Below are positions 1-13,000 of a stretch of DNA of 63,321 bases, piece by piece. Each line of letters begins with the position of its first letter. Positions within the stretch are counted from its first letter, which is position 1. The notes under the pieces were generated by a model that saw nothing but the letters and a program-made list of their open reading frames with translations, made no database searches and had not been told where the DNA came from. A program made the translations under genes and the position numbers. Source of the DNA: Cylindrodendrum hubeiense (Eukaryota; Ascomycota; Sordariomycetes; Hypocreales; Nectriaceae); the NCBI GenBank assembly GCA_014621425.1, contig JAANBB010000224.1:1-63321 (forward strand), given 5' to 3'.

Positions 1-608
1 GTGGATCGTAAACCATGCGGCGGTGGAAAGGGAGCGCCAGTCAGACCATTGCGCGGCGGTGCCTCGAATAGGATGCGTCGCCCTTTAGGTCTCTCGGTCT
101 CTCGGTCTGTAGCTGTGGTTCGTCGTCGTAGTGGAGGAGGCGTGTCGAGTATCGCGAGTGTCGTTGGGAATGGAGCGTGTCGTGGTGGGATGTGTGGAGG
201 CAGGGACACTTGGAGTATCAGGGACGTCGTCCCCCGGCTTGTGGCTGATGCAGCTCCAGCCCACCCAACCTCCCCCCACCACAGCTCAGCACAGCCACCA
301 GCTCCAACGCATTCAGACAGCCGTAGCCATCTTCAACAACGAGAAGGGTCTTAACCAAAGACATTGCAGCCAGAACCAGAATGGGAATCCCAAAATCCGA
401 ATCAACCCAAGTACAAAGTACATTATTCTTCAATGCTTCCATCTCCTTCTTTTTCCAATTCTATACCTGAGTCTCTATAATGGGTATCATACTACATTTT
501 GTACAGTCTATTTGCTTCCTCATACAGCCGGCCCCGTTTTCTTCAACAAGCCAAAGCCAAACCTCCGACTTCATCTCTCCCTCCCTCTCTCTCGTCCCTT
601 GGCCCGAC
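1..608. other. Left-edge flank, no gene supported
   Basis: This stretch lies downstream of the BCD1 stop codon. Open frames exist on both strands at the window edge, but they are short, rich in Ser, Pro and Arg, lack clear start contexts and resemble no family I know. The 3' UTR of BCD1 presumably occupies its right end. Confidence 0.5.
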
Positions 609-1919
609 TCACTCACTATCACTCCCTGAACTACTTGTAGTGTCGTCGTCGTCGTCATCATCTTCGCCCAGGCTTTGCTCCGCAATCACATCCCCGGCCT
701 CCAGCGCAACACCTTCCTCATCCGACTGCCCTCCCTCCTCATCGCTCTTGACCTCCCCCTCTTCAAGATTCTTCCCGCCATGCTTCCTCTTCTTGACTAA
801 CTTTCCGGGGACATTCTTGCCGGGCGGGTTCTTCCTCTTGTTGGGCCCCTGAGAAGAGATGATGTCCTTGGGCCCCAGCACAAAGCCCGATGGAAGGGTC
901 TCGTTTTCGTTCAACACCAGGACGGTTGGGAATTCGAGAACTCGAGAGTTGGTGAGAATGTCGCGGAAGCAGTCCTCTGGCTTGAGGGATGACACACCCA
1001 ACGGGAGGTCCGATCGTGTCCGGGGCTTTGCCAAGAAGAACTGGAAGCGCCGTTTCTGAGCCGCGTCCCTTTCCGATGGCCACATTGCTGTGTCTGCGCC
1101 CTGGCAGGGTGCCCAGGTGTTGGTGAATGGGTCCTGTAACGCGTATGATTCTCCAGACCAGGCCGAGTTTGATGGGTCTTGTCCGCCTCGTGTCCACCGC
1201 TTGGTCTGCTGGCCCTTGATCCTCTGCTGCTCCTCCAGTGCTGCATGATACGCCTGGTAGAGCGGCACGTCATCCATGACCTTGGACAGAGCTCGCACCT
1301 TCTTTGGTCCCAATTCCTCGTCATCCTCATCCATATTATCTTCCTTGGCTCCATCCTTGGACTCTCCCTTGGCCTCAAAGCTCATCCACTCCACCTGCCA
1401 ATTGATACGCCCGGTTCGTCGATTCAGCGTAGTGTGGTTCTCCTTCTGCCTCGCCATCCCCGTCGGCGCACACATGATGTTGATGTTCAACTTCTTTAGC
1501 CGCTGCGACAGGAACCTCTCAAACACTCTCCCCTTCGCCTCTCTCAAAACCCTCGTCACAAGCACCTTGCGCTTGCGCCCATCCCGCCCTGGCTTCCACT
1601 TGACCTCCTGGATCGTCTGCGGCCGCAGCTCTTCCTCTTGCACAATCGCGCGCTCTCCGACGAGGAGCTTCTCGGCACGTTCCACAGACAGCTCGATGCC
1701 GTGAAGGAAGTTATAGTCGTGATCGATGCCCGCAGCCGTTCGCAGCTTCGAGGGACGGACGTAGGCCGTGGCGTCGCGCTCACCTGTGCATTCGGACCAG
1801 GCTTTGTGCTTCTTGATGCAGGCAAGGGAACAGGTGCGGATGTCGCAGCGGGGACATTTGTATTTCGGTGACGAGATGTGACAGATGGCACAGAGGGACG
1901 TTAACAACGGGTCGGCCAT
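609..1919 (-). CDS. BCD1: Box C/D snoRNA assembly protein with HIT zinc finger
   Basis: Single-exon gene for 436 residues. The start is the ATG at 1919; the frame stays open upstream only through non-conserved sequence. The N-terminus carries a HIT-type zinc finger with ligands Cys10, Cys13, Cys22, Cys25, Cys30, Cys34, His38 and Cys44, followed by the conserved block containing YNFLHGIE that marks the Bcd1 family. Known role of the family: a nuclear factor needed for stable accumulation of box C/D snoRNAs and early snoRNP assembly, hence for rRNA methylation. The C-terminal third is basic (KKRKHGGK) and then strongly acidic, ending in a run of Asp and Ser, probably disordered. SURF6/Rrp14 and TSR3 in the same window also serve ribosome biogenesis but are tens of kb away, so no operon-like link is implied. 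Family assignment is firm from the finger plus the downstream block. Confidence 0.93.
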   Translation of the reverse strand: MADPLLTSLCAICHISSPKYKCPRCDIRTCSLACIKKHKAWSECTGERDATAYVRPSKLRTAAGIDHDYNFLHGIELSVERAEKLLVGERAIVQEEELRPQTIQEVKWKPGRDGRKRKVLVTRVLREAKGRVFERFLSQRLKKLNINIMCAPTGMARQKENHTTLNRRTGRINWQVEWMSFEAKGESKDGAKEDNMDEDDEELGPKKVRALSKVMDDVPLYQAYHAALEEQQRIKGQQTKRWTRGGQDPSNSAWSGESYALQDPFTNTWAPCQGADTAMWPSERDAAQKRRFQFFLAKPRTRSDLPLGVSSLKPEDCFRDILTNSRVLEFPTVLVLNENETLPSGFVLGPKDIISSQGPNKRKNPPGKNVPGKLVKKRKHGGKNLEEGEVKSDEEGGQSDEEGVALEAGDVIAEQSLGEDDDDDDDTTSSSGSDSE

Positions 1920-2764
1920 TCTGAATAAAGCTTCAACAATCGATGTACGTATAATGTTGATGTTGGAGTTGGAGGTGGAGGAATTGCGCTGCCGCTTCCT
2001 GCGACCCGCGATCTCAACTTTTTTCTGGGGCCGCGGCGCGCCGCTTATCTTATCGGCCAAGTACGGAGTGTGCACATACAGTTCGCACAGTGGTGCATGA
2101 TACTCCATCATCACCTCAGTATTTTCCGACGATAATAATAACCTATAAAGACAGCAACAAAGATCCTACGAGTAATGCAAACTTAAATCAGCATTTACTT
2201 GGATACATAGTCCAGAGTAAAGGAATCTCTTAGTTCGCTGTCGAGAGGCATACTTCCGCCAAGGAAATCTTACGCGGCATCTAGAACATCCGCGGCTAGT
2301 CTAGGTCGCAAAGCATATTCACACTACATCAAGGTCACAGGATAGAATCTAAATTTTAACAAGAGTAATTTTTTACTCACAGCTCTTCAAGCCGAGCAAA
2401 GGAGTGACATGAATTGAACCACATATCTTCTCAACACAATATGCTAACATGATGGGGAATAGAGTGCCTGGCTTGAGGCTGATACATGAGCGAGCCTGCC
2501 CACAATGACACTTTGAGAAATGGTAATGGTAGTTGTAAGACAAAAAGGAAACAGGTAAACGCCATAGTCCGCAGATTTTAATCCAAGCCACCGCCGAAGA
2601 CAAGAGATACAGAGAGATGACAAAAGAGAGATGGAGGACGTCGTGCCCAGGACGTAGATTGACCGCTTCAACAGTCATATCGGAAGGGGATGGGGATGCC
2701 GTCTATGACATCGTCGTAAGTCTTTGGGATGGATCCTCCCGTCATGGTTTGTCCAAGCATGACC
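1920..2764. other. BCD1 promoter and DENN-gene 3' flank
   Basis: About 845 bases between the BCD1 start and the stop of the next minus-strand gene. The middle, about 2120-2640, looks AT-richer than the coding flanks and should hold the 3' UTR of the DENN gene and the BCD1 promoter region. I see no convincing open frame here. Confidence 0.5.
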
Positions 2765-5529
2765 TTAGCGGGTGCCGCCGAGGGCACTGATCCTGGCACC
2801 GGACGGTCGGTGCATGAGGGAACCGGCGTGCTTGGAAACGACACCGGTCTCGTGCGTGAGGCCGCCGTTGTCACTTCGACTGTCCTCGAAGTCCTCCTCA
2901 TCATCCTCGACAATCTTGGTAGGGATCTCATCTCGGAGGTTGTACTGTTGACTGGAACGCTCAGGCGTAGTGGCAGTGGAGGCGTAAGACATAGCCGTGC
3001 TACTCCGGTTGGGGATGAGATCCGGGGTGGGAGGGATACTGGACGCCCTCCCGGACGCAGGCTGGAGGAGACTGTCGTCACCTGTCTCGGACGTGGCGGC
3101 GGAGTGGCCGTCATCGCTCTGGGCGGTAGAGAGGCTAGAATTCCGTCTACTCCCCCTAGACTCTGCATCTTGTGCAAGCTGGAGCCCTTCCACAGCAGCC
3201 TGGCACTGCTCGGCAATGTTGCGCACAATGTGGGCAATGGCGTCGGTCTTGTCCTTCAGGTGGCGGTCGGCGACGTCTCGGAAGCTTGACGACGAGTAGC
3301 GCTTGTTGGTGCTGTTGCGGCTGGGGGACGAGCTCTTGAGCATGCGGTTATCATTCTCAGGGGTAGCCTCCTCCTCAACCTCAACCTCGCCCTCCTCGTA
3401 GCCCTCCTCAATCTCCTGGACTAGGTCGTCAGGCTTGGTAAGGGAGTGGATAAGATGCTCCATGTGGTGGCTCTGGCCGCCAATGAGACTGCGGAGGTGC
3501 AGAACAACCCGGCGAGCCTCGTCACGCTGTCGGAGAATGGTGACGTTGGTGTGCTGGAGCTGAGAAAGCTCCTTCTTGTTCCTCTTGCGCTCACGCTCAA
3601 GCTCCTCGGCAATCTCCTGCTGGAGGACCAGGGCCTCGAGCGCGTCATCACGCTGCTTCTCAGTGCCGGTAAGGCGAACGGAGAGACGGGCGTTGTCGTC
3701 CTTCTGCTGGTCGATGAGACCAGCGAGGCGGCGGTTCTCCCTCTTATGGTTCTCAATCTTGACCTTGAGATCTTGGGTCTCCTTAGTGAGCTGTTCGGCA
3801 AAGGCCTGGAACTTGAGGAACTGCTGCTTCCAGCTCTCCAGCTCCTCGACAAGGTAGTTGTTGCGCTTGGTAACCTTGTTGAGCTCGGTATCCATACGGC
3901 CCTTGAGGTTGATGAAGTCCTGCCAGGCCTCAAGAGCATCCCGAGAGTACTGGTTCCTCTCGCGGACAATCTCGTTGAGGTGGCGCATCGAGACCTTGGT
4001 CATGAGAGGTTTCTTGACGGATCCGCCAAAGACGGCCTTGATGCCAGTGTTGCGGCCAAGTTTCTCACAAACGTGGTCCATGACAGTCATGACGGAGTCC
4101 TGGTTCCACCACTCAGGATCCTGAGTGGACTCAACCTCGCCGCGCATGACAATGATCTGACCAGCAGGGACGAGCTTGCCACCACCGTAGGCGGATCGCA
4201 GGTGGGGGGGGACACCGGACGGGGTGACGTCGCCGTTGAGAGCCTGGGTCAGGCGGGTGACGAACTTGTTGCGCTGGCCGGGAGTAAGGGCAGTGGGAGG
4301 GCTGGAGGTCAAGACAAAGTTACGGTCGAGATCGACAACCAAAGCGTCCGTGGGCGCCGTGAAGAGAGAGCGGCACTCCACAGTGATACCAAGGATGTAA
4401 GGGCCAGGCTCCTGGACCAGCTCCTTGGCGTGGCGGGCGTGGACGACGGGAACGTAAAGACCGCTCCACTCATAGACTCGGACGCAATATCGGACGGTCT
4501 CAGCAGCCATAGTCAACATGGCTGGGTAATGGCTAACGAAGATGATACGGCGAGTGGGAGAAATAGCGGCCTCGATAACACCAACGATATTGGGGATCGA
4601 CAGACAGTTGAAGAGAGGCCACATGGCGAAGTTCTGGAAACCGGTCGGCGATGAAGGGAACTGGTAGCACAGAGCATAGTCCTTCATATCAATGCGAACA
4701 AGGTCGTTCAAGCGAGGAGCAGGGAAGCTCAGAATGCGGGAGACCTCTTCAGCATGGAACAGGTTAGTAGCCTTGTTCCAGTGAATCCACATGCCTCGTA
4801 GGTAGTCACCGAGGAGGTTGTAGAGGGGGTAGCGAGAGAGGAAAGAAAGGCAGTAGGGAATCCAGTAGGTCTCGTCGGGGTTGTCGTAAAAGTCGCTCTC
4901 GGTGCGCTTGCGCAGGTCGCGAATAGTCTCGGCCCTCTTCTCGTCGGCTCGGGACCAGACGCGGAGGCAGATACCATAGAGGGTGTGGGAGGAGTCCTGC
5001 TGGAGCACGAAAGCATGGTGGACGCAATGGGGCTGGCTGCGGCCAGTGCAGATCTCGACATCGTGCGGGAAACAGGCCTAATTAAACTCGGATCAGCGAC
5101 TTGTTCACGGGATATATGGGGAGTGTCAAAACATACACGCATAGCAGCGTGAAGGGCACGCGCAATCTCATTGTCCTGCTCGAGGCGAGGGCTGCTGCCC
5201 AAAATCTCAGGGAGCCAGAACTGGCCGACGGCACCCTTCATGTGGCCAATCTTGCCCTGTGCGGGAGCGGGAGCCTTGACCCATTGAGAGGGTTCACGGC
5301 CAACACCACAGACCATGTAGGCATGGGTAAGAGTCTTGGGGGTGCGAGCTTGCGGCTTGATGTTGAGTGTGGAGGGAATGGGTTGGGTAATGCGCGAATG
5401 CAGCGACGAGGTGCGGCTAGGAATCAGGAGGTTCTGATCAGCGCCCTGGTCGCGGGTGCTGGGCCGGCCATCACGATCGCTGGTCCGAGGACGGGTGAAG
5501 GAGGGATGGGTGTTCAGAGAGGGAGGCAT
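2765..5529 (-). CDS. DENN-domain protein with long coiled coil
   Basis: Two exons, 5529..5137 and 5077..2765, encode 901 residues. The 59-nt intron (5078..5136) has a GTATGT donor and TAG acceptor and is phase 0. The start is the ATG at 5529, because the frame is open further upstream only from a TTG. Exon 1 and the start of exon 2 hold the upstream (u)DENN part. Residues of about 260-420 form the core (c)DENN with the hydrophobic block FAMWPLFNCLS and the motif IIFVSHYPAML. Residues of about 495-665 are a heptad-rich coiled coil, followed by an acidic, Ser/Thr-rich tail. DENN proteins are generally guanine-nucleotide exchange factors for Rab GTPases in membrane traffic; that this one acts on a Rab is inferred from the family, and the partner cannot be named. 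Long antisense open frames over this gene are compositional shadows. Confidence 0.9.
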
Positions 5530-6210
5530 GCTGGGCAACTGGGAGCAAGCTGCCTGGTCGTCGATTTCGTCGTCGCAGCAGTTGGCTGTTATCGTCGGGG
5601 ACCGCAATTGCTGGCGGTGGAGTCGTAGTCTCCTAGAGGAGCTGAGCTTGGTGTCGCACTCTGTGGTTCCTGGCGTGGCTTATTCGAGCAAATCTGTCGA
5701 TCTGTTTCACTCGTCTGTCAAGGGACCCATTCGCAACTCGACCGAACGTCGAACAGGGAAAGGAAGAGAAGGGAAGAAAAGGAAATGGGTGGGAGTGAGG
5801 GGAAGAAAGAAGGTAGTAAAGGCAAAGGCGAAGGGGGAAGGGGACGAGGTGGAGGAGGGGAGTGGGGAAAGGAAGAGAGGATGCGGCAGCGAGGAAAGCG
5901 AGACAAGATGAGACGCAAGGCAAGGAAGGCAAGGAAGGCAATTGTAAGGAAGGTACGGGCTAGGGTACCAGGGTACCTCTCGTCTCGGGGCAAGTGGTTG
6001 AGAGGGCCTAGCGAAAGTTAGGTAGGCAGGCGGAGGACGGAGTAGGCAGCGAGTGGGTAGACAATGAGACAATGTGCGAAGAGCCAGGGACGGAACCACC
6101 AGAACGGATGGACAGGCCTGGCTTGCGACAAGGTGAGACGGGCGCCGAGCAGGATACAATTAGACAATAGGGACAGCCGGGGGGCGTGGTCCTTGTACGC
6201 TTGTTCCCTG

Positions 6211-6238
6211 GTCCTGGGTCCTGGGTCCTGGGTCCTGG
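6211..6238. repeat. Tandem 7-mer GTCCTGG, about 4 copies
   Basis: The unit GTCCTGG is repeated head to tail four times without visible mismatch. It lies in non-coding DNA upstream of the DENN gene. Confidence 0.85.
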
Positions 6239-7565
6239 CGAGTTCACCTCTATGCTGTGGTCCGCTGGGTCCTGCTGGGTCTAAGTCGGGTCTAGGCCCG
6301 GGGAATTGTGAGGGATTGGGGGAGAGTGCGCGCGAGAATTGCGCATGAGCGCGATGCGCAGCGCCGTCGTCGGGTCTGGCTGGCGCACTCGTCGGTCAAC
6401 TGGTAAAGACTCCAGAAAAGAGACGATATGCGGGCGACCAGAAGCGAAGCGTGCTAGTGCCCAGGGCCAGGGCGCAGGTACCTACATTAGCAGCTGCCTT
6501 AGAGAGGAGAACTGGGCTACGTCCGGGCTAGAGATGTACGTAGGTACCGACAGACGCAGGGCCCCGTAATCTTCGCTAGGCTGTACAGTGCTTGCTGCCC
6601 CCAAACCGTACGTATCTCAGGGGCCTTGCGGCCAGGGCCATCAGGGGCACATTGCGCATTTACCAGGGGCGGATGGTCCAAATTGGTGGGTGGCCAAGGC
6701 ACAGCGGGCGAGCGCGAGCGCGAGCTTGTGGGCTCGTAGGCTGTATACTGTACTTGCAATGTGACTACAGACAAATTACAATAGCTCCCAGCCCAACGGT
6801 CTGGCTGAACGCGGGCTTTCGCGGTAGAGGCGCTACAGATAGCTAAGATACGCCCATCGTACGTACAGAAGATACAGTGCCGGCGCCTCCTCCTCTCCCC
6901 TCCCCCACCAGGGCACTAGCTAGGGGGAGAAAACACTAGAGATCATCAACAAACAAGTGCGCCGGGTACGCCGAGATACAGAGACGAACTGGAAGAGCTG
7001 GCGGTGCCTGTGGTGCCTGTGGTGCCCGGGGGCTTGACGGTGGGAAGCTGAATGCCCGCTGGGTGTCCACCGAAGGACGTGGGAGGAGCGACGAGGGAGG
7101 CCCCTCTCAGGGGAAATGGCCCATCGGGGCAGAGGCAAAAGAGTAGTGGGTACACGGCGCGCTGCACGCTGATCCCGCATGCGGTGCGGTCCTCGATACC
7201 CGGATGCGAAGCTGCATTGGCCTCAGAGCTTCCCACCCTCCCACAGCTGGAGAGTCTCGCCCGCATAGTGGCCTCCAGTCGGAGAGGTACCTACCCTTCG
7301 CGACCTAGCCGGGGTCCATGCCCCCGCCGCACCCGCCCCTGGGCCGGGGCCTCTGTAGCAGGGCTTTTTACTGGGTCCGTCGGCGGCCATTTGCGACGGT
7401 TCGGCGTCGCTGGTTGGACGGCTTCGGTTGCGCCAAGGTTTCTGTAACCGGGGGCGGGGATTGGGTCCCTTTCCCGGGCCACGTTTTCTGAGTACATCTG
7501 GACTTCAGCCCAGAGCACCAAGTACTACTCTACTGGACGGAGTGCTCTGTAGCACATCCAACTGC

Positions 7566-7600
7566 GGCTTTGGCTGCGGCTTTGGCTTTGGCTTTGGCTA
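7566..7600. repeat. GGCTTT-type short tandem repeat
   Basis: Alternating GGCTTT and GGCTGC hexamers run for 35 bases. The tract sits in non-coding DNA and is a likely microsatellite. Confidence 0.8.
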
Positions 7601-10000
7601 CCTCCGAGAGCATCACCAGAAACGGCACAGACACAAAACCATATACCCCGGATGTGGAATTGTGTAAACCTACGTCGGCGATAACTTAACCTTGCGTCCG
7701 GCCATTTCGACAACCTCCACTCCGCAAAGGGTTTTCCATATTTCTCCCGATCGCAAACTCTCCGTCTCGTCGCCCATCGGCACTGTTTCTTGTGCCTTCG
7801 TACCCTCTCTCCAGCTCGTGGCAAAGCTACAGGGGACCAGCGTGCTAGCCCCCCACCTGTATGGCCCCCCGGCCTCACAATTGTGGTCCCACCTCTGCCA
7901 ATCACCGCCCCCAAATCCAGGACCCGGTCCCCAACGGGGGAAATTGTCTCTGCCGATGATGCAGCCAGGTGAGCCGGTGGTGGGCCCGAAAAGAGAGAGG
8001 GACCTCTGTTGGTGCTGTGACAAAGCAGATTCTCAGACACACACACCACACGCTGAGGCAAGGAGGAAAAAGAAAGCAGTGCCGCTGTGGTTGGGCGCCG
8101 GCTTGCGGGCGACGAGAAGAAGAAAACCTACATTCCCAACCTGTCTCTGCATAAAGGGCTACGGCGCCAGGTACAGCTTCTACGTTGGCGGTGAAGCCGA
8201 GTCAGGAACGCCAACAGCTTCCCGACACGAGAGCCATGGAGCAAGTCGAGGAAAAAGAAAGGCGCAAACGAGATTGACAGAAACCGTCCAGAACGTGGCT
8301 GCATTTTCCCACCGGTTTTCCTGTTCGGCTTTATCCATTCGCCGGGCTTCTCGGCAGGACGCCGTAGTGCCTACCTACTTACGTAGTACCTATATGTGCC
8401 AACTGTCTGTGCCTTATGCCTATGCCATGTTTGTCTGAAGCGCTCTCCTTATGTGAGACGTCGAGACTCAATGTTAGAATCTGATGACGGCGGCCCACCC
8501 CTGCTTAACTCTGCTGTGCTACTACGCAGGATGTGACAATGACAGCCGTCCGTCGGCTTGCCGTCCTTTTCCTGTTGTCGAACACGATCGACCAGGGTCC
8601 CTTGGGCGTGACGAAACGAAACAGGAAGTCAGCACAACCAACGTTGGGGCTCTCGCATGTCTCATCACTCAAAGAATCACAGCCAAGAAGGCGTGGTTTG
8701 AGCCGCAGTTGTGAAGAGGGAACCGGCTGTCATTCATCCAAATGCACGACACTCGACACCGGACAGCAAACAAGACGCAGCAAGGCACAAGATGCACGAC
8801 TACGTAGGGGCCTATCCTTGGACCGCTCGCTCCCACCTCGGCTTATGCACGCATGCACTGGCTCATGATCATCAGCACGACCATCAGCACAACATCGACC
8901 ACCGTCGATTGGGGCGATTGGCCGTGCGCCGGGAAACATCCAGGCCCGCGCGCCAGCCCGCCAGCCGCCAGCAAGGGACTAGAGAAAGGAGACGGGGAAA
9001 ACGGTCCCAGGTACATCGACTACGTAGTACTAGGCCGGTCCGAAGGCCATGAGGGTTGGGCGTGCTACAGGCCCGTCGAGGTGCACAGATGGGCGTTGGT
9101 GGGCACTGTTTGTGACTATTTGTGGGATAGATGCCGCAGAGGGTGCGCCATCCATCGAGAATCGGATCATGGCTTGTGAGGGACCGACCGAGTCGTTCCT
9201 GGGTGCGGCACTACTGTAGGCCGGTACTCCTCCGTACGGGCTACAAGTATGGACCCAGTCCCTCCTCGGTGCAGAGGATGGACTAGGTTGCCATGGGTGT
9301 TATCCCACGGTAGTTCCGTATCCGTCCTGCGATTGCGGTGGAGGGCGAAAGTTCCACGAGTGGGATGTGATACAAATGGACGAGTGACATGTTCCCGTTG
9401 CAGGGGCCCGGGGTCTTGATATTGCAGTGGAGTGACGTTTCCGGCCGTGGCATGGCGAGCAAGGGAGGGAAAGGAGAGGAGAGAGATGGGACGGATGGGA
9501 TGTGATGGAGGGATGAGGGATTGGATGGATCGGCAAGGCCAAGGTTCCGTGCGCGTTAATAGTTATCCTTCGACTACGGGAGTACGGACTACGGACTAAT
9601 TAATGGCTGTGCACGTGTATTGCCTACCTACCTACCCAGGTACATACTGAGGTAGGTGGCACATCCATGTGGTGGTCCAACACAGACAGCGATATCCCGT
9701 ATCGCAACTCCGGGGTGGTGGCTTTGGCGCGGCGTCGTGGCTGGCTTCGTCATCAATAATGGCAAATCTATAGCCTAGCCGCCGCGGGCCAGGCGAGTCT
9801 CTTTATCGCCTCGCCTCGGTGGTTGCTCGCACTGGGCGATTGCTTGTAACAAAGTACTAATTACGTAGTAACACCCGGTCCGTAGAGTGAGTGCATCGCA
9901 TCTGTGCAACGCCAGCGCCACCAGTTCATCGCCGTGTTCCCTGTTAGTAGGGGATCCCCCGAACCCGTCGAGCCCTGTTGCTGTGCGCAGTACTCCGTAC

Positions 10001-10065
10001 ATACGGAGCACAGATTATTACAGATTACGGAGACGGAGCACAGATTACGGAGTACAGATTATGGA
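10001..10065. repeat. Imperfect repeat of a CAGATTA-containing unit
   Basis: CAGATTA occurs at 10011, 10021, 10041 and 10055, with ACGGAG stretches between copies. The spacing of 10, 20 and 14 bases is irregular, so this is a degenerate local duplication rather than a clean microsatellite. Confidence 0.7.
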
Positions 10066-13000
10066 GTGCTCGACTCACGGCTTTGGCTCCCACCCATGAT
10101 CCATGCGAATATCCCCTTCACCCTTCATTTACATCATGCCGTCGTCCTCTGAGGGGAAATGTTGGCAGCCACACGCAACTATTGACGGAAACCAAACTGC
10201 ATGCATTGCTGCAGAGAGGAGAGACGCAGGAGGCATCCTCAATGTACATACGGCACTGCGCTCGCTCTGCTGCACTGCACAACTAATCAGAAGCTGGACA
10301 ATTGTCCGACCACACCACCACGCTGTCGGTACATTTACCAACAGGGCTCCCGCAGGCACAAGTCGATATTCCCTCGCCTCGGCGTTTCAGAAGTGAGATG
10401 GCGCCCGCGCGTCTCCAAATCCCCCGTTCTGCATCCGCCATTCATCACCATGTCCATGTCACCCAACACCAACCTCCTCCATTCATTCCCCCGATCTCGC
10501 CAGCCCCAGCGTCTCCTCCGCGTCCCCTCCGCGTCCCTGATCGTCGTCGGGCTGAAGAAATCGTCAAATCGCTTGTTTGACTGAGAGACATAAAATCGGG
10601 GCCCCGAGGAACCAGTCGCTCGTCGGCAAGCCACACGGGCGGTTTCACGATCCGCCGCCGCCGCTAATTCCCCCAATTCTTTTTTTCTTTCTTTCTGGCC
10701 TTGTCTCTGCCGTCGTTCGTATTAGACCCTGCCCCATTGCGGAAGTCTCCATCCAGGAATTGTAGATTTGGCCCTCGACGAGCTCGACGCGCTCGACGAG
10801 GGTGTCGATGAGACAAGTCCCCATCCGACTCTTTTATCTGCCACTCCCGCGCCAGCACGCCCACCACCATTCCGTCCCCCCCGCCTGTCAAAACCAGGCG
10901 AAACGAGACCAACAAGGAGAAGAAATAAACACCGCATAATTACCACGTCCTACGTAGTACCGCTCCCAACCCAGCATCCCGTGCCTTGCCTCGTCGGTCC
11001 AGAGAGCCCACTGATCCGCGTCTTAATCAAACGGCTCGCAGGGGGGTTGACAGAACTGAGCACCCCATGACTCCCAACCCATACTCGAGGTTGCACTCGC
11101 TCGCTGGACAGAGTAAGCCCCATTCACTCCAACGTGCCCGTATCGATACTTTGGGCCTTGCTCGTCCAAAAGCGTCATGGGCGCGCCCGTCCCTATCTGC
11201 TGCTACGTAGTTGAGCTCTCGCTTGCCGTACCGAGCTTGTCATTGCCATCCGTCGATCCTCCTTTCGGTGCTCCCGGACCCCTTCTCTTCTTCTCTTCTC
11301 CTCTTCTCTGCCTCCTCTCCCCTAGTATTACTACGTAGTTCGTCCTCTCATCTCTGCCTCCTTGCCTCTCTGCGTAGTACCTGCTGCTGCAGCCCGGCCT
11401 GGATGGATCCTTGTGGCTCGGATAACGCTTGGATCATCTTGGCTGTTGGGCGCGGACGGTTGACATTTGACATGTCAAGTCGTTAGGCCAGGCACCAACC
11501 ATCCGAGAGTCATCCCTTGATGTCTCGCGACTCATCCCCCCTGTCTTACACCCGACTCCCAGCTCATACAGACAACGTGTGTCTCCGATTGACTTTGTCT
11601 TTGTCTCTGATGTGCTCCAAATAAAAAGTCTCTGCTCTGCCGCCCACTACGGTCTCGGCCCTGTACGCCCTGGACGTTTTCGGGGCTCGAGCCGCTTCCG
11701 TCTCCCTTTCCTCTCGCAGATAGCATTATCCTACGTTGCATGTCGCATCTTGTCATAGCCAAGACACCCTATAGACATTCGATATACTGCCCAACCCCCC
11801 GTTTTTCAATAAATCGGTTGCCAGCTATCGATCTGGGTTTACCAACCTGCTAAGGCCATGTTACTCCCGCTTGCTGGTTAGCCGATACCATGCCCCTGGC
11901 TGAGTTGGTCAGTGCGCTATAGGGTAGGCGTATATTGCTTGTCTACCTACCTCCTAGCCCATCAACATGATCATGGTATCCCTGTGTACCTGTTCTCGTT
12001 TAACCTGGTCGAGTCTGGTGATGCCCTGGTTTTATTTTACCTGGTCAAATACAGTATTTCGCTTTGCTACTGTCAGCAGGGTCACAGGTTTGATTGTTTA
12101 TAATCATTTTCAGATCCCTCCACATATTGTCATCTAAGGATGGCATGTATCACCTCACCATGACACGTCATAACAACACAATTCGGGCCAGATAGCTCTC
12201 CGTACCAGTTCCACCGTATTCAATAGCTAGTCCCAGGCCATTGATTGGCGTAATTACGGCATCGATCAGATTTTGTAGTGATATGATGTCACCTCGCTCT
12301 GGTATATGACCAAGGAGCACCACCGTCACCAAGGCGACTTGAAAGGAAAAAAAGCCCACGCCGCTGATTGTGTTTACAACACTACAACCTACAGCCTACA
12401 AAGATCAAATGTATGCATTTGTGTCATCGCCACGGAAGCCGAAGTATTTTGTATCATTAGCAAGTGATGTAAAAATAAATCACAGTACCCCTTAAATATT
12501 TAGCAAGTATGTCCAGTATATAGTCTTAGGAACATCGGATTAGTACGACTGCCAACGGAAAGGGAAACCGGTGGCAAAAGATATTGACCTGAATCTCCAG
12601 TTACGATCCACATAGAGTAGAACCCATGAATATTCCAATGCCTTGAAATGAAATCCAAGTGACTTGTTATAAATCCAAGAATCTATGTCCATGACCATTC
12701 TCCCCCCAGCTACCCTATAGCATAACTTTCGACTATCACTCAGTCGTAGAGACGGGTTATAACATACCAATAGTTAGAGAGGCCTTGCTTATACTGAAAG
12801 TAACCCCAAGGTTATTTGAAGGAACTAGTATGCGCTTGTCTAGTGACACCAAAAATGCCGCTGTCAACTCATAGTAGCGTAGGTTCGGAGCTATCGAAGA
12901 GGAGCGCTACCAAACAGGGAAGCGAGTGCACTCCCCGTCGTCCCTACTTAAGGAAAACCCATATACTTCCAAGTATTACCAGGGAGAATGGAGCGAGATA

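Noticed and set aside
2400..2446. Minus-strand tRNA resemblance: TTAGCATAT followed by GGTTCAATTC
   Set aside because: The B-box-like sequence is good, but the T stem does not pair, no acceptor stem is present and the A box is poor.
5530..5607. N-terminal extension of the DENN protein to 5607
   Set aside because: The frame is open, but the upstream start would be TTG; the ATG at 5529 is the first proper start. The same reason excludes extensions of TSR3, IF2, GGA, HPC2 and the membrane-protein genes.
7692..8438. 248-codon plus-strand frame in the gene-free region
   Set aside because: Starts at a non-ATG codon, has no recognisable domain, and its composition is that of GC-rich non-coding DNA with mixed Arg/Ser/Pro content.
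11897..11908. A-box-like TGGCTGAGTTGG on the plus strand
   Set aside because: No B box within tRNA distance and no cloverleaf; a single box match is expected by chance.
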